A stretch of DNA of 64,000 nt from Hymenobacter armeniacus (GTDB lineage: Bacteria; Bacteroidota; Bacteroidia; Cytophagales; Hymenobacteraceae): contig NZ_JACXAC010000004.1 of the NCBI RefSeq assembly GCF_014699055.1, positions 248,001-312,000 of the forward strand, read 5' to 3'. The translations under genes were made by a program, and so were the position numbers. Shown in pieces: positions 37,196-47,100 of this stretch (positions within the stretch are counted from its first letter, which is position 1; every line of letters begins with the position of its first letter). The notes below the pieces were generated by a model. It was not told the DNA's origin. It made no database searches and was given only the letters and a program-made list of their open reading frames with translations.

Positions 37196-39616
37196 CTAGT
37201 ACACCCGAATGGGCCGGCTGAAGCTGTTGTTGCTTTCCAGCCACTCGGCAATGGCGTTGGTGCCATCTACCACGGCGCCCACCGTGAAGGTGCCGCGGGC
37301 GGTGGGTTTCCAGTTGTTGGTGGTGGCGGCCAGCAGGCGGGCCTGGCCGGGCTGCAGCGGCTGCGGCAAGCCCTGCAGGCTGCCCACCACGGCTTTGTCG
37401 ATGGTGAAATTCACGCCCAGCTTGCTGCCGGTAGCCACCGGCGCGGTGCCCATGTTTTTCACCATGGCGTAGAACGTCACCGCCTGGCCCGGCTTGGGGA
37501 AGCGGGGCACGGTGAACACCTGCGTCACCTTTAGGTCGGGCTTGGTGGCGCCAGCCTGCAGCGTGAAGGCGCCGCCCAGGGGCAGTTTATCGGAGGCGCT
37601 GCCCACGTTGAAAGCGTAAGCGCCGGGGTGCACCTCGTAGGCTTTGGTCTGCTCGTTCCAGAAGTAAAAATCTTCGGCCGAAAGGGTGAAGGTCACAGTC
37701 TTTTTCTGCTTCGGGGCCAGGTTGATGCGCTCGAACCCCTTGAGCTGCTTCACCGGCATGTCCAGTTTCGACGACTTGTCGCGCAGGTAGAGCTGCACCA
37801 CTTCGTCGCCGGCCACGGCGCCGGTGTTGGTCACGTCCACGCTGATGGTGACGGGCGCCCCCACGGCCACGGGGGCCTTGGGCTGCTGCAGGTTGCTGTA
37901 CTGAAAGGTGGTGTAGCTCAGGCCGGCTCCGAAGGCAAACTCCGGTTTCATCCCTTTCTTGTCGTACATGCGGTAGCCCACGCCGTTGGCGTCGCGCAGG
38001 TCGTCGCTCCACGGGGGCAGCTGGCTGTCGCCGGTGGGCATGCTCACGGGCATGCGGCCGGCGGGGTTGTAGTCGCCCAGCAGCACGTCGGCCAGGGCGG
38101 TGCCAGCCTCCTGGCCGGCGTAGAAGCTGTATACGAGGCCTTTCATGCGGGGCAGACTCTCGTGCATCGCGCACACGCCGCCGCTTTGCACCACCACCAC
38201 CACGTTGGGGTTGGCCCGGGCCAGGGCCATGATGAGGGCCTGCTGCTGGCCGGGCAAGGTGGCCGAGTTGTTGGTGCGGTCGTGGCCGGAGTTGTACTGC
38301 TCGCCCTCCTGGGTGCTGTCGAGGCCGGCGGCGAAAATCACCACGTCGGCTTTGCGGGCCAGCTCGCGGGCCAGCTTGAAGCCGGTGGTGTCGGCGCTGT
38401 TCATGTCGCAGCCTTTGGCGAAGGAAATCTTGTCCACGCCCAGCTTGGTTTCCAGGCCCTGCTTTAGGCTCACGGCGTAGGGCGGGGTGGTTTCGGAGCT
38501 GCCGAAGCAGTTCAGGTTGCCCTTGTCGGCGTTGGGGCCGATGAGGGCAATGCGCTTCAGCGTGGCCTTTTTCAGGGGCAGGATGTTGCCCGAGTTCTTC
38601 AGCAGAATGATGGACTCGCGGGCCGCCTGCTGGTTGAGCGTGGTGTGGGCCGGCGTGTTGGCGTCGGCCTTGCTGCCCTTGGGGTAGTAGTCGAGCAGGC
38701 CGGCCATGATTTTAGTCCGCAGCACGTTGCGCACGGCCGCGTCGATGGCCGTCATGGGCACGGCGCCGCTGGCCACCAGGCCCGGCAGGTCCTTGAGGTA
38801 GTCGTCGGAACCCATGCACACGTCGTTGCCGGCCAGGATGGCCTTTTTCGTGTCGTGCACCGCGTCCCAGTCCGACACCACGTAGAACGGGAAGCCCCAG
38901 CGCTCGCGCAGCACCGTGTTCAGCAGGTAGGGGCTTTCGGCCGCGTGCTCGCCGTTTATCAGGTTGTAGGCCGACATCACGCTGAGCACCGCGCCTTCCT
39001 GCACCACCGTGCGGAAGTGGTAGCCGTAGTGCTCCATCACGCCGCGGTCCGTAAATAGCTCGTTGCGGGTGTGGCGCGTGGCCTGCTTGCCCTCAATCAT
39101 GAAGTGCTTCACGGTGGCCATCACCGGCGTTTTCTGAATGCCGAAAGCCACGCGGGACTGCACCTGGCCAATCAAGTACGGGTCTTCGCCGCCGCTTTCG
39201 GCGCTGCGGCCGCCGCGCGGGTCCTGCGTCAGGTCGATGCAGGGGCCCAGCTGCTGCTGCTTGCCAAAGGCCCAGAACTCTTCGCCCATGGCCTGGCCCA
39301 CCTGCTCGGCCAGGCCGCGGTGCCAGGTCGAGACCAGGCCCATGCCCGTGGGCCAAGCCGTGGCTTTCTCGAAGCGCACGCCGTGGGGGCCGTCGTCCAT
39401 CACGAAGCCCGGAATGCGGAGCCGGGCATTATCCGGCGTGGTCATGAAGGTGTTTTTGGTGAGCTGGGCCAGCTTTTCCTCGGTGCTCATGGCTTTGAGC
39501 AGCGAGTCGATGCGGAACTCCAGGCCCAGGCGCTGGGCCTGGGCGGCGGGGCTGCCGGCCAGCACCAGGGCGGCCCCGGCGGCCAGCCAGCGGAAGAAGG
39601 GGAAGGGTTTTTTCAT
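37196..39616 (-). CDS. Secreted GH3 beta-glucosidase with C-terminal CARDB-like domain
   Basis: The 806-residue protein has a signal peptide (FRWLAAGAALVLAGSPAAQAQ). It then has the GH3 barrel with VKHFMIEGKQATRH and the nucleophile Asp near 249 in VVSDWDAVH, followed by the GH3 C-terminal sandwich (LLKNSGNILPLKK, ALIGPNADKGN) and a fibronectin-III-like domain. The last 110 residues resemble a CARDB adhesion-type domain. It should release glucose from the non-reducing ends of beta-linked oligosaccharides. It is the last gene of the polysaccharide locus, 231 bases behind a GH16 gene. The Met at 39616 directly precedes the signal peptide. Confidence 0.93.
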   Translation of the reverse strand: MKKPFPFFRWLAAGAALVLAGSPAAQAQRLGLEFRIDSLLKAMSTEEKLAQLTKNTFMTTPDNARLRIPGFVMDDGPHGVRFEKATAWPTGMGLVSTWHRGLAEQVGQAMGEEFWAFGKQQQLGPCIDLTQDPRGGRSAESGGEDPYLIGQVQSRVAFGIQKTPVMATVKHFMIEGKQATRHTRNELFTDRGVMEHYGYHFRTVVQEGAVLSVMSAYNLINGEHAAESPYLLNTVLRERWGFPFYVVSDWDAVHDTKKAILAGNDVCMGSDDYLKDLPGLVASGAVPMTAIDAAVRNVLRTKIMAGLLDYYPKGSKADANTPAHTTLNQQAARESIILLKNSGNILPLKKATLKRIALIGPNADKGNLNCFGSSETTPPYAVSLKQGLETKLGVDKISFAKGCDMNSADTTGFKLARELARKADVVIFAAGLDSTQEGEQYNSGHDRTNNSATLPGQQQALIMALARANPNVVVVVQSGGVCAMHESLPRMKGLVYSFYAGQEAGTALADVLLGDYNPAGRMPVSMPTGDSQLPPWSDDLRDANGVGYRMYDKKGMKPEFAFGAGLSYTTFQYSNLQQPKAPVAVGAPVTISVDVTNTGAVAGDEVVQLYLRDKSSKLDMPVKQLKGFERINLAPKQKKTVTFTLSAEDFYFWNEQTKAYEVHPGAYAFNVGSASDKLPLGGAFTLQAGATKPDLKVTQVFTVPRFPKPGQAVTFYAMVKNMGTAPVATGSKLGVNFTIDKAVVGSLQGLPQPLQPGQARLLAATTNNWKPTARGTFTVGAVVDGTNAIAEWLESNNSFSRPIRVY

Positions 39617-39847
39617 AAAATAATGAGGAAGACGGAGGGAAGGCTGCAGAAGGAACAGGCCGCGCCGGGCTCCCCCCAAGGATGCCCGATGGCCCGTTCC
39701 TTCGAGATGACGCCGGGGGCTTGCAGCACCGGCGTCGGCAGCACCGGACGGAATCTCACCAATCCGTCGGCGTGAGGGAGAAAACGAGTTGAGGTGTTGA
39801 GAAGAACTATAAAAGGCGTGGCGTTCGATGCGCCAGCGTGCCCGGAG

Positions 39848-40675
39848 TCAGCTCTTTTTCATGTGGTAAAACCGCACGTAGTCCACCAGCATTTGCTGCG
39901 GGAAAGCGGCCTCGTCGATGCCTTTCTGGCCGCCCCACTCGCCGCCCACGGCCACGTTCAGCAGCAGGTGGAAGGGCTTGTCCCAGGGCCAGGCTTCCCA
40001 GCCGGTGTTTTCGTTGCGGGCCGCGAAGTAGAGCTGCCCGTCGATTTCGGCCGTGATGGTTTCGGGCGTCCACTCCACGGCGTACACGTGGAAGGCCGTG
40101 GTGGCATCGGGCAGCTTCGTGACGCCGGTTTTCTGGTTGTTGATGCGGAAGTAGTAGGCCTTGCAGTGGGTGCTGGCGTGAATCACGTTGGGGTCGTAGC
40201 CCACGTGCTCCATGATGTCGATTTCGCCATTGTCGGGCCAGCTGTGGTTGCCGTAGGGGTTCTCGTCGGGCAGCATCCAGATGGCGGGCCAGGTGCCGCG
40301 CCCGGCCGGAATCTTGGCCCGCACTTCAAAGCGGCCGTAGGTCTGGCTGCCGCCGGGGCCGCGCGACACCAGCCGCGCCGAGGTGTAGGCGTTGGCCGGC
40401 ACCAGGGCTTCCTTGCGGGCTTCTATAATGAGGTGGCCGCCTTCCACGCGGGCGTTTTCGGGGCGGCGCTTGGTGTAGTATTGTTCTTCCTTGTTGCCCC
40501 AGCCGCTGCCGCCCACGTCGTATTTCCACTTCGTGGAGTCGGGCAGGCCGGTGTAGTTGAACTCGTCGCTCCACGCCAGTTTGGTGAAGGTGTAGCGCGG
40601 CTTGGCGGGCGGGGCCGCAGGAGGCGGGCTGCCGGGGCTCAGCCACAGAAACCCGGAAAGGAGAAAGGAAAGCAT
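39848..40675 (-). CDS. Secreted GH16 endo-beta-glucanase (laminarinase-like)
   Basis: The 275-residue enzyme is essentially one GH16 domain behind an N-terminal hydrophobic leader and a proline-rich linker. The catalytic motif GEIDIMEHVG holds nucleophile and acid/base glutamates in the E-x-D-x-x-E spacing with the extra residue typical of laminarinases. Other family blocks are WSDEFNY, GRFEVRAKIPAGRGTWPAIWML and FHLLLNVAVGGEWGG. Expected activity is cleavage of beta-1,3- or mixed-linkage beta-glucan. It has no lipobox, unlike the GH16 paralogue just upstream, so the two may act in different compartments. Confidence 0.93.
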   Translation of the reverse strand: MLSFLLSGFLWLSPGSPPPAAPPAKPRYTFTKLAWSDEFNYTGLPDSTKWKYDVGGSGWGNKEEQYYTKRRPENARVEGGHLIIEARKEALVPANAYTSARLVSRGPGGSQTYGRFEVRAKIPAGRGTWPAIWMLPDENPYGNHSWPDNGEIDIMEHVGYDPNVIHASTHCKAYYFRINNQKTGVTKLPDATTAFHVYAVEWTPETITAEIDGQLYFAARNENTGWEAWPWDKPFHLLLNVAVGGEWGGQKGIDEAAFPQQMLVDYVRFYHMKKS

Positions 40676-40742
40676 GGCGTTGAGATAAAGCCCGTCGCGG
40701 CGCCGCGGGCAGCGGCTTGGGCAAGGTATACCATCGGGGGCA

Positions 40743-40773
40743 GCCGCCCCGGTTTGTCCGAACCGGGAGCGGC
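40743..40773. other. Strong intergenic hairpin between the two GH16 genes
   Basis: CCCGGTT (40748-40754) pairs with AACCGGG (40761-40767). The stem is extended by GCCGC/GCGGC (40743-40747 and 40769-40773) across a one-base bulge. No T-tract follows on the minus strand, so it may stabilise or process the mRNA rather than terminate it. Confidence 0.5.
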
Positions 40774-40847
40774 CGCCGCCCTATCCGGCGGGTTCATATC
40801 CCACCAATTCCCGGCCGGATTGGTAGCAAGCGGGCGGGGTAGCGCGC

Positions 40848-41717
40848 TTATTTGTATTGGTACTGGCGCACGTAGTCCACCACCATTTGTTGCGGAAACA
40901 CGGTGCTGGCGTCGGGATTGCCGTCGAAATTGCCGCCCACGGCTACGTTCAAAATCACGAAAAACAGGTTGTTGAACGGGTTGGGCGAAGCGCCCCCGTT
41001 GCCAAACGTGTAGTACTGCTGCCCATCGAGGAAAAAGCGCAGCTGGTCCTTGCTGCGCACCACCGAGTAGATGTGGAAGGCGTCGGACAGGTCGGCGGGC
41101 TGGAGCTGCGTGGTGCCTTGCTGGCCGTGCGTGCCCTGCGCGGTTTGGAAGTGCATGGTGCTGAGCAGCTCGCGGGGCTTGCTGCCGCGCAGCTCCATGA
41201 TGTCAATTTCGCCGCACTTGGGCCAGGGGTTCTGGCCGATGTCGGAGCCCAGCATCCAGATGGCCGGCCAGATGCCCTTGCCCTTGGGCACCTGGGCCCG
41301 GATGTCGATGCGGCCGTACTGGAAGTCCTTTTTGCCGCTGGTGAGGATGCGGGCCGACGTGATGCTGCCCGAGCTCGACCGACTGGCCTTGATGTAGAGG
41401 TTGCCGCCGCTGAGGTAGGCGTTGTCGGTCGAGTTGGTGTAGGTCTGGAGCTCGTTATTGCCCCAGCCGCCGGCGCCCAGGTCGTATTTCCACTTGCTTT
41501 GGTCGAGGGCCGCGCCGTCGAACTCGTCGCTCCACACCAGGTCGGTGTAGTCGGTGTAGGCGCGGGCGTCTTCATTGGTTACCGGCGTGGCCGGGCCCGG
41601 AGGCGTCACCGGGCCGGGCGTGAAGGAACTGCCTTTGTCGGTGCAGGCCAGCAGGTTGAGGGCGAGGAGCAGGCCGGCCCCGTGGCGGGGCTTGAGGTGG
41701 AAGCGGGAAAACATCAT
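40848..41717 (-). CDS. GH16 endo-beta-glucanase lipoprotein
   Basis: The 289-residue protein has a lipoprotein signal (LLLALNLLAC), so it is probably anchored in the outer membrane. A Pro/Gly/Thr-rich linker follows (near PGPVTPPGPATPVT), then one GH16 domain with catalytic motif GEIDIMELRG, WSDEFDGAALDQSKW, and GRIDIRAQVPKGKGIWPAIW. The expected role is surface cleavage of beta-1,3- or mixed-linkage glucan into oligosaccharides for the SusC/SusD pair. The Met at 41717 is chosen because an upstream extension would precede the lipobox by too many residues. It follows the PKD lipoprotein gene by 37 bases. Confidence 0.92.
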   Translation of the reverse strand: MMFSRFHLKPRHGAGLLLALNLLACTDKGSSFTPGPVTPPGPATPVTNEDARAYTDYTDLVWSDEFDGAALDQSKWKYDLGAGGWGNNELQTYTNSTDNAYLSGGNLYIKASRSSSGSITSARILTSGKKDFQYGRIDIRAQVPKGKGIWPAIWMLGSDIGQNPWPKCGEIDIMELRGSKPRELLSTMHFQTAQGTHGQQGTTQLQPADLSDAFHIYSVVRSKDQLRFFLDGQQYYTFGNGGASPNPFNNLFFVILNVAVGGNFDGNPDASTVFPQQMVVDYVRQYQYK

Positions 41718-41754
41718 GGCGAGGGAAAGGAAAGCGTTAAGCAGCCAAACGCGG

Positions 41755-42558
41755 CTACTTCGCAATGAATTTCATGTCGAACACCACGCCAGCGGCCGTA
41801 CTGCCGGCGCGCACCAGCATGTGCTGCGAATCGATGGAAAGAATGCGGTACGTGAAGCCGGGGGCATCGGTCACGCCGATGAACGGCGACGGCGTGGCAC
41901 TGGCCAGCGTGAGTTGGGCCAGGCCGGGGCCCGTGGCGTTGCCAAACGTGAACGACGTGGTCACGTTGCGCGGGGCATCGCAGGCGCCGCCGGCCACGAA
42001 GGTCTGGCCTTTGGCGTCGTAGGTGAATACGTTGGCGGTGCTGAACGTGTACTCGTCGTCGGCCTGGCAGGCGGGCAGTTGGCCGGGCATGGGGTTGCCG
42101 GCGTAGTAGCTGGTGGGGTCAGCATCGGAAGGGCCCACGGTGATGGGGGCCACCACGGTGTTGTCGAGCTTCCAGGTTTTGGAGGAGCCGCCCGTCAGAA
42201 TGCCCTTCACGATGGCCGACACCTGCGGCAGCACCACGTCTTTGGTGGCCGACACGCTGGTGCCGCCCCGGTACGCCGTGATGAGGCGCGCCTTGAGCGT
42301 GCCGCCGCTGGTGTAGGTGTGGCTTACGGTCTGGCCCGTGCCCACGGTGCCGTCGCCAAACTCCCACTGGTACAGGAAGCCGTCGGTGTTGTTGGCCCGA
42401 AAGGTCGCCACGGTGGTGAGGCCTGTGGTGACCGTGGTAACCGTGAAGTCCGAGGCCGGCACGGCCCCTTCCAACTGGTTTTCTTTCTTGGTGCAAGAGG
42501 CCAGCAGCATCGGCGTCAGCAGGAAACCAAGGGCCGCGGCGCGTACAATATTTTTCAT
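41755..42558 (-). CDS. PKD-domain lipoprotein of the polysaccharide locus
   Basis: The 267-residue product has a lipobox (TPMLLASC) and one PKD domain (YQWEFGDGTVGTGQTVSHTY). A C-terminal beta-rich region of about 150 residues shows no recognised catalytic motif. Lipoproteins of this kind directly after SusD genes often serve as extra surface glycan-binding proteins (SusE/F or SGBP role), which fits here by position (inference). It is separated from the SusD gene by a hairpin terminator-like structure. Confidence 0.85.
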   Translation of the reverse strand: MKNIVRAAALGFLLTPMLLASCTKKENQLEGAVPASDFTVTTVTTGLTTVATFRANNTDGFLYQWEFGDGTVGTGQTVSHTYTSGGTLKARLITAYRGGTSVSATKDVVLPQVSAIVKGILTGGSSKTWKLDNTVVAPITVGPSDADPTSYYAGNPMPGQLPACQADDEYTFSTANVFTYDAKGQTFVAGGACDAPRNVTTSFTFGNATGPGLAQLTLASATPSPFIGVTDAPGFTYRILSIDSQHMLVRAGSTAAGVVFDMKFIAK

Positions 42559-42594
42559 GAGTTGAATCTGGACAAAGGGTGAAGGAGCAAAAGG

Positions 42595-42634
42595 GCTCGC
42601 CCACGCGCAGGTGGTTTTCGCGGCGCGGGCGAGC
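42595..42634 (-). terminator. Terminator or attenuator after the SusD gene
   Basis: GCTCGCCC (42595-42602) pairs with GGGCGAGC (42627-42634), with further GCGC pairing inside. On the minus strand it follows the SusD stop and is succeeded by CCCTTTTG. It could lower expression of the distal enzyme genes relative to SusC/SusD. Confidence 0.6.
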
Positions 42635-42640
42635 TGTAGG

Positions 42641-44146
42641 CTAGTAGCCCGGGTTCTGCTTCAGGTTGGGGTTGATGTCGAGCTCGCTCTGGGGCAGGGG
42701 CAGCACCACGTTGGTGGGCTTCACGCCCTTGGCCAGCAGCTGGGGCGAGGTGAGCAGCTCGCCGGTGCGCTTCATGTCGAACCACCGGTCGTTCTCAAAG
42801 GCCAGCTCGTACTTGCGCTCGCGCCACACGGCCGTCTTGAACGCCTGGGCGCTGATGCCGGCCGCCACGTCGCGGGCCGAGGGCGCGTTCAGGGGCAGGC
42901 CGAAGGCGCGGCGCCGCACGATGTTGAGGGCTTCGAGGCCGCCCAGGGGCGAGGTGCCCGTGGTGGGCCCCGTGGCTTCGGCGTAAATCAGGTACACTTC
43001 GGCCAGGCGCATCACCTTGATGTTCAGGCCCGAGTCCCACACGCGGGTATCCACTTTGCCAATGAACCACTTCTTGCAGCCGTAGCCGCTGGGCGAGCCT
43101 GGCAGCGAGGCCGGCTGGGTGCGGCCGTCGGGGTACACGTCGCCGGGCTTCCAGATGGTCACGTCGCGGCGCAGGTCGCCGGTTTCGTAGCCAGCCACGA
43201 AGTCGTTTTCCGGGATGTTGAAGCCGTAGCCGCCCTGCGGCACGATGCTCTGGCCGCGGGGCCCGAAGAATTCGTTGCCCACAAAACCCAGGCCGTCGAA
43301 CGTGTATTCGTTGCGGCCCGACACGTACTGCACCTCGAAGAGGCTTTCGCGGCCGTTGTCGTTGGCAATCTTGAAGATGTCGCCGTAGTTCGGGAACAGG
43401 CTGTACACCCCCGAGTCAATCACGGCCTTGGCCTGCTGCGCGGCGGCGGGCAGGTTGCCCTGGGTGAGGTACACCTTGGCCAGCAGGCCCTGGGCCGCGC
43501 CCTTGGTCACGCGCCCGATGTCGTCGCCCGAGTAGGTGGTCGGCAGCTTGGTGATGGCGTCGGTGAGGTCGCTCACAATCTGGGTGTAGACCTGCGCGGC
43601 CGGCGTGCGCGGAATGTTTACCTCGGCCGGCGTGAGGGGCGGCACCGTGAGCAGGGGCACGTCTCCGTAGGCCCGCACCAGGTCGAAATAGTACTTGGCC
43701 CGCAGGAATTCGGCCTCGCCCAAGCAGCGATTCTTGATGGCCGGGTTCATGCCCGCAATGCCGGGCACCTTTTGCAGCACGATGTTGGCCCGCCCGATGC
43801 CGATGTAGCAGCCGCCCCACAAGCGGTTGATGATGGGGTTGGTGCTGGGAATGTTGAAGTTGTCGAGCTGCTGCTGCTCGATGCCGTCGCCGCCGCCGCC
43901 GCCGCCGGTGTAGGAAATGTCGGAGCCGATGTCGCCGATGCCCCACAGGGCGTAGTTGTACTGGCCGCCCTTGCCCAGCTCGCTGTACACGGCGTTCACG
44001 GCCAGAATGGCGTCCTGTTCGGACTTGTAGAAGTTGGCGTCGGTGACCTGGTCGTTGGGGGCTTCGTCGAGGAATTTCTCGCCGCAGCCGCTCAGCAGGC
44101 CCAGGCCCAGCAGGGCACCCCACGCGTATTTATGAAAAATGGACAT
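42641..44146 (-). CDS. susD: SusD-like surface glycan-binding lipoprotein
   Basis: The 501-residue protein has a lipobox (LLGLGLLSGC), the SusD N-terminal helix FLDEAPNDQVTDANFYKSEQ, TPR-like helices (GEAEFLRAKYYFDLVRAYG) and the C-terminal RagB/SusD segment (MRLAEVYLIYAEA... RERKYELAFENDRWFDMKR). SusD proteins sit over the SusC barrel on the cell surface and capture oligosaccharides. A run of Gly (TGGGGGGDG) interrupts an otherwise normal region. It follows the SusC gene by 36 bases, the classical arrangement. Confidence 0.97.
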   Translation of the reverse strand: MSIFHKYAWGALLGLGLLSGCGEKFLDEAPNDQVTDANFYKSEQDAILAVNAVYSELGKGGQYNYALWGIGDIGSDISYTGGGGGGDGIEQQQLDNFNIPSTNPIINRLWGGCYIGIGRANIVLQKVPGIAGMNPAIKNRCLGEAEFLRAKYYFDLVRAYGDVPLLTVPPLTPAEVNIPRTPAAQVYTQIVSDLTDAITKLPTTYSGDDIGRVTKGAAQGLLAKVYLTQGNLPAAAQQAKAVIDSGVYSLFPNYGDIFKIANDNGRESLFEVQYVSGRNEYTFDGLGFVGNEFFGPRGQSIVPQGGYGFNIPENDFVAGYETGDLRRDVTIWKPGDVYPDGRTQPASLPGSPSGYGCKKWFIGKVDTRVWDSGLNIKVMRLAEVYLIYAEATGPTTGTSPLGGLEALNIVRRRAFGLPLNAPSARDVAAGISAQAFKTAVWRERKYELAFENDRWFDMKRTGELLTSPQLLAKGVKPTNVVLPLPQSELDINPNLKQNPGY

Positions 44147-44182
44147 AGTCTGGATGGCTAAGAATGAGGTGGGAAGAGGCGA

Positions 44183-47100
44183 TTAGAACCCGATGTTGAG
44201 GCCGCCGAGGAAGGTGCGGGCCTGCGGGTAGATGCCGCGGTCGACGCCGCTGGGGCTCACCTCCGGGTCGAAGCCCGTGTATTTGGTGAAGGTGAAGAGG
44301 TTCTGGGCGCTCACGTACACCCGAATCTGCTGGGCGCTGATGCGGCTGAGCAGGGTGCTGGGCAGCGAGTAGCCCAGGGTCAGGTTTTTCACGCGCAGGT
44401 AGGAGCCGTCTTCGATGTAGTAGCTGCTCACGCGCAGGTTGTTGTTGGGGTCGCCGGCAATGGCGCGGGGCACGTCGTTGCTGGTGCCGGCACCGGTCCA
44501 GCGGCCCAGCACGCGGGTGCCGCCGCTGGCGTTGCCGTACAGCGGGGCTTCTTCCAGGTAGCGGTTCAGGTTGTACACGTCGTTGCCCTGCACGCCCTGA
44601 AGGAACACGCTCAAATCGAAGCCCGCGTAGGTCAGCGTGTTGGTCAGGCCGTAGGTGAAGTCGGGGTTGGGGTTGCCGATGAACGTGCGGTCGGCGGCGT
44701 CAATCTTGCCGTCGTTGTTCAGGTCCCGGAAGCGGATGTCGCCGGGGCTGGTGGCCTTGGTGGGGTCGGCGTTCACGGTTTGGGTGGCGTGGTTGCGCAC
44801 GTCTTCGGGCGTCTGGAACAGGCCGTCGGCCACGTAGCCGTAGAAGGAGCCAAACGCGTAGCCCGGCTCGTAGCGCACGATGTCGCCGCTCAGCGAGCCC
44901 TGGCCGTTGAAGGGCAGGCCGGCGCCCAGCGAAGTGAGGCGGGTTTTAAAGGTTGAGAAGTTGAGCGTGGTGTTCCACACCAGGCCGCGGCCGGCGTTGC
45001 GGAAGTTGTGCGAAGTCACCGAGAAGTCGAGGCCGCGGTTGTAAGACGACGAAGCGTTGCGGGGCACGTTCTCGTAGGTGCCCGACACCAGCGACACCGG
45101 CACCGAGGTAATCAGGTTCGGCGAGTTGCGGTTGTACAGGTCCAGGGTGGCCTCGATGCGGTTGTCGAACAAGCCCAGGTCGATGCCGAAGTTGGTTTGG
45201 TCGTTGGTTTCCCAGCGCAGCTCGGGGTTGGGCTGGCGGGTGGGGGCGCCCCCGGTGAAGATGGTGCCGTTGGGCCCGAAGGGGTAGTTAATCTGCGAGT
45301 TGATGGAGTAGAGGTAGGCGAAGCGGCCGGCGTTGTTGGGGTTGCCCACCTTGCCGTAGCCGGCGCGCAGCTTCAGGTTGCTCACCACCAGGTTGTCCTT
45401 CATGAAATTCTCCTCCGAAATGCGCCAGCCCACCGACACGCCGGGGAAGGTGCCGAACTTGGCGCCGGGGGGGAAGGCGCTGGAGCCGTCGGCCCGCACC
45501 ACCGCCTGCAGCAGGTACTTGCCGGCGTATTCGTAGTTGAGGCGGGCAAAGTAGCTGGCCAGGTGCGACGGCACCCCCAGGTAGCCGAAGTTGCCGAGCT
45601 GCGGGTTCACCGGGCCGTTGTTGAGGTTTTGCAGGTCGTTGCTCAGGTAGCCGTTGCGCGAGGCGCCCACTTCCTGGCTGTTGAAGAGCTGTGCCGACTG
45701 GCCCAGCAGGAACGTCACCTGGTGCTTGTCGGCAAAGAGGTGGTCGTAGGTGCCGGTGTTCTCAATCAGGTAGCTGTAGATGGTGTTGGCCTGCGAAAAC
45801 GAGCCCGCCGTGGAGTAGCGCGTGGTGTACACGTCGGTGCCCACCGTCAGCTCCGGGATTTTGGGGGCGAAGCTGTTGTTGTTGGTGAAGTTGAAGTCGA
45901 CGCCCACGTTGGTGCGGAAGCGCAGGCCCTTCACCGGCTCCAACTCGGCAAACAGCGTGGTGAGCAAGCGGTTGCGCACGTACTTGCGGTTGGTGTAGAG
46001 TTGGGCCAAGGGGTTCTCTTCCACGAAGTTGTCCTGCTGGCCGCGCGGCTCGTAGTAGTAGCCGTCGGGCCGGTACACGGGCACGATGGGAATCATGCGA
46101 ATGAGCTGCTGCACCGTGCCGTACTCGCCGCTGTTGGACGTTATCTGGCGGTCTTCCTGGTGCGTGAGCTGGATGCTGTTGCCCAGCTTGAGCATCTTGT
46201 TCACCTGCAAGTCGCCGTTGGCGCGCAGCGTAAAGCGCTCAAAATTGGTCCCGATGATGATGCCGTCCTGTTTGAAGTAACTGCCCGACACCGCGTAGCG
46301 GGCCTTGTCGCTGCCGCCGGTGGCGCCCAGCGAGTAGTTCTGCATGGCGGCCGTCCGGAACACCTCTTTCTCCCAGTCGGTGCCTTCGCCCAAGGCGGCG
46401 GGGTTGCGCAGGCGGTCCACCACAATGGGCTGGTTGGCCGCAATGCGATTTTCGTTGTTGATGACGGCGTACTCCTGGGCGTTCAGCAGGCCCAGCTTGC
46501 GCCAGGTGCTCTGCACGCCCCGGTAGCCGTCCACGTTCACGGTAGACTTGCCGGCCTTGCCGCGTTTGGTGGTGATGATGACTACGCCGTTGGCGGCCCG
46601 CACGCCGTAGATGGCGGTGGCCGAAGCGTCTTTCAGAATGTCAACGCTCTCGATGTCGTTGGGGCTGATGACGTTGAGCTGGTCTTCGCCCGAGTCGGGC
46701 AGCGGAAAGCCGTCCACCACAAACAGCGGGTGGTTGTTGCCGGCCGAGGTGATGCCCCGGATGAGGATGGACGTGCCGGCCGCCCCGCCCGGTGCGCCGC
46801 CGTTGGAGGTGATGGTCACGCCCGCTGCCCGGCCCTGCAGGGCCTGCGACACGTCGGCCACCGGCAAGGCGGCAATTTCCTGGCCGCTCACCGAGGCCAC
46901 CGACCCCGTCACGCTGCCGCGCTGCTGGGTGCCGTAGCCCACCACCACCACTTCGTTCAGCTTCTGGGTGTCTTCTTTCAGGCTCACGCTCAGGGCGCTG
47001 GCGTTGCCGGCCGTGAGCACCACGCTCTGGGTGGTGTAGCCCACAAAGCTGAACACCAGCGTGCTGCCTTCGGGCGCCATCAGGCTGAAAGCGCCGTCGG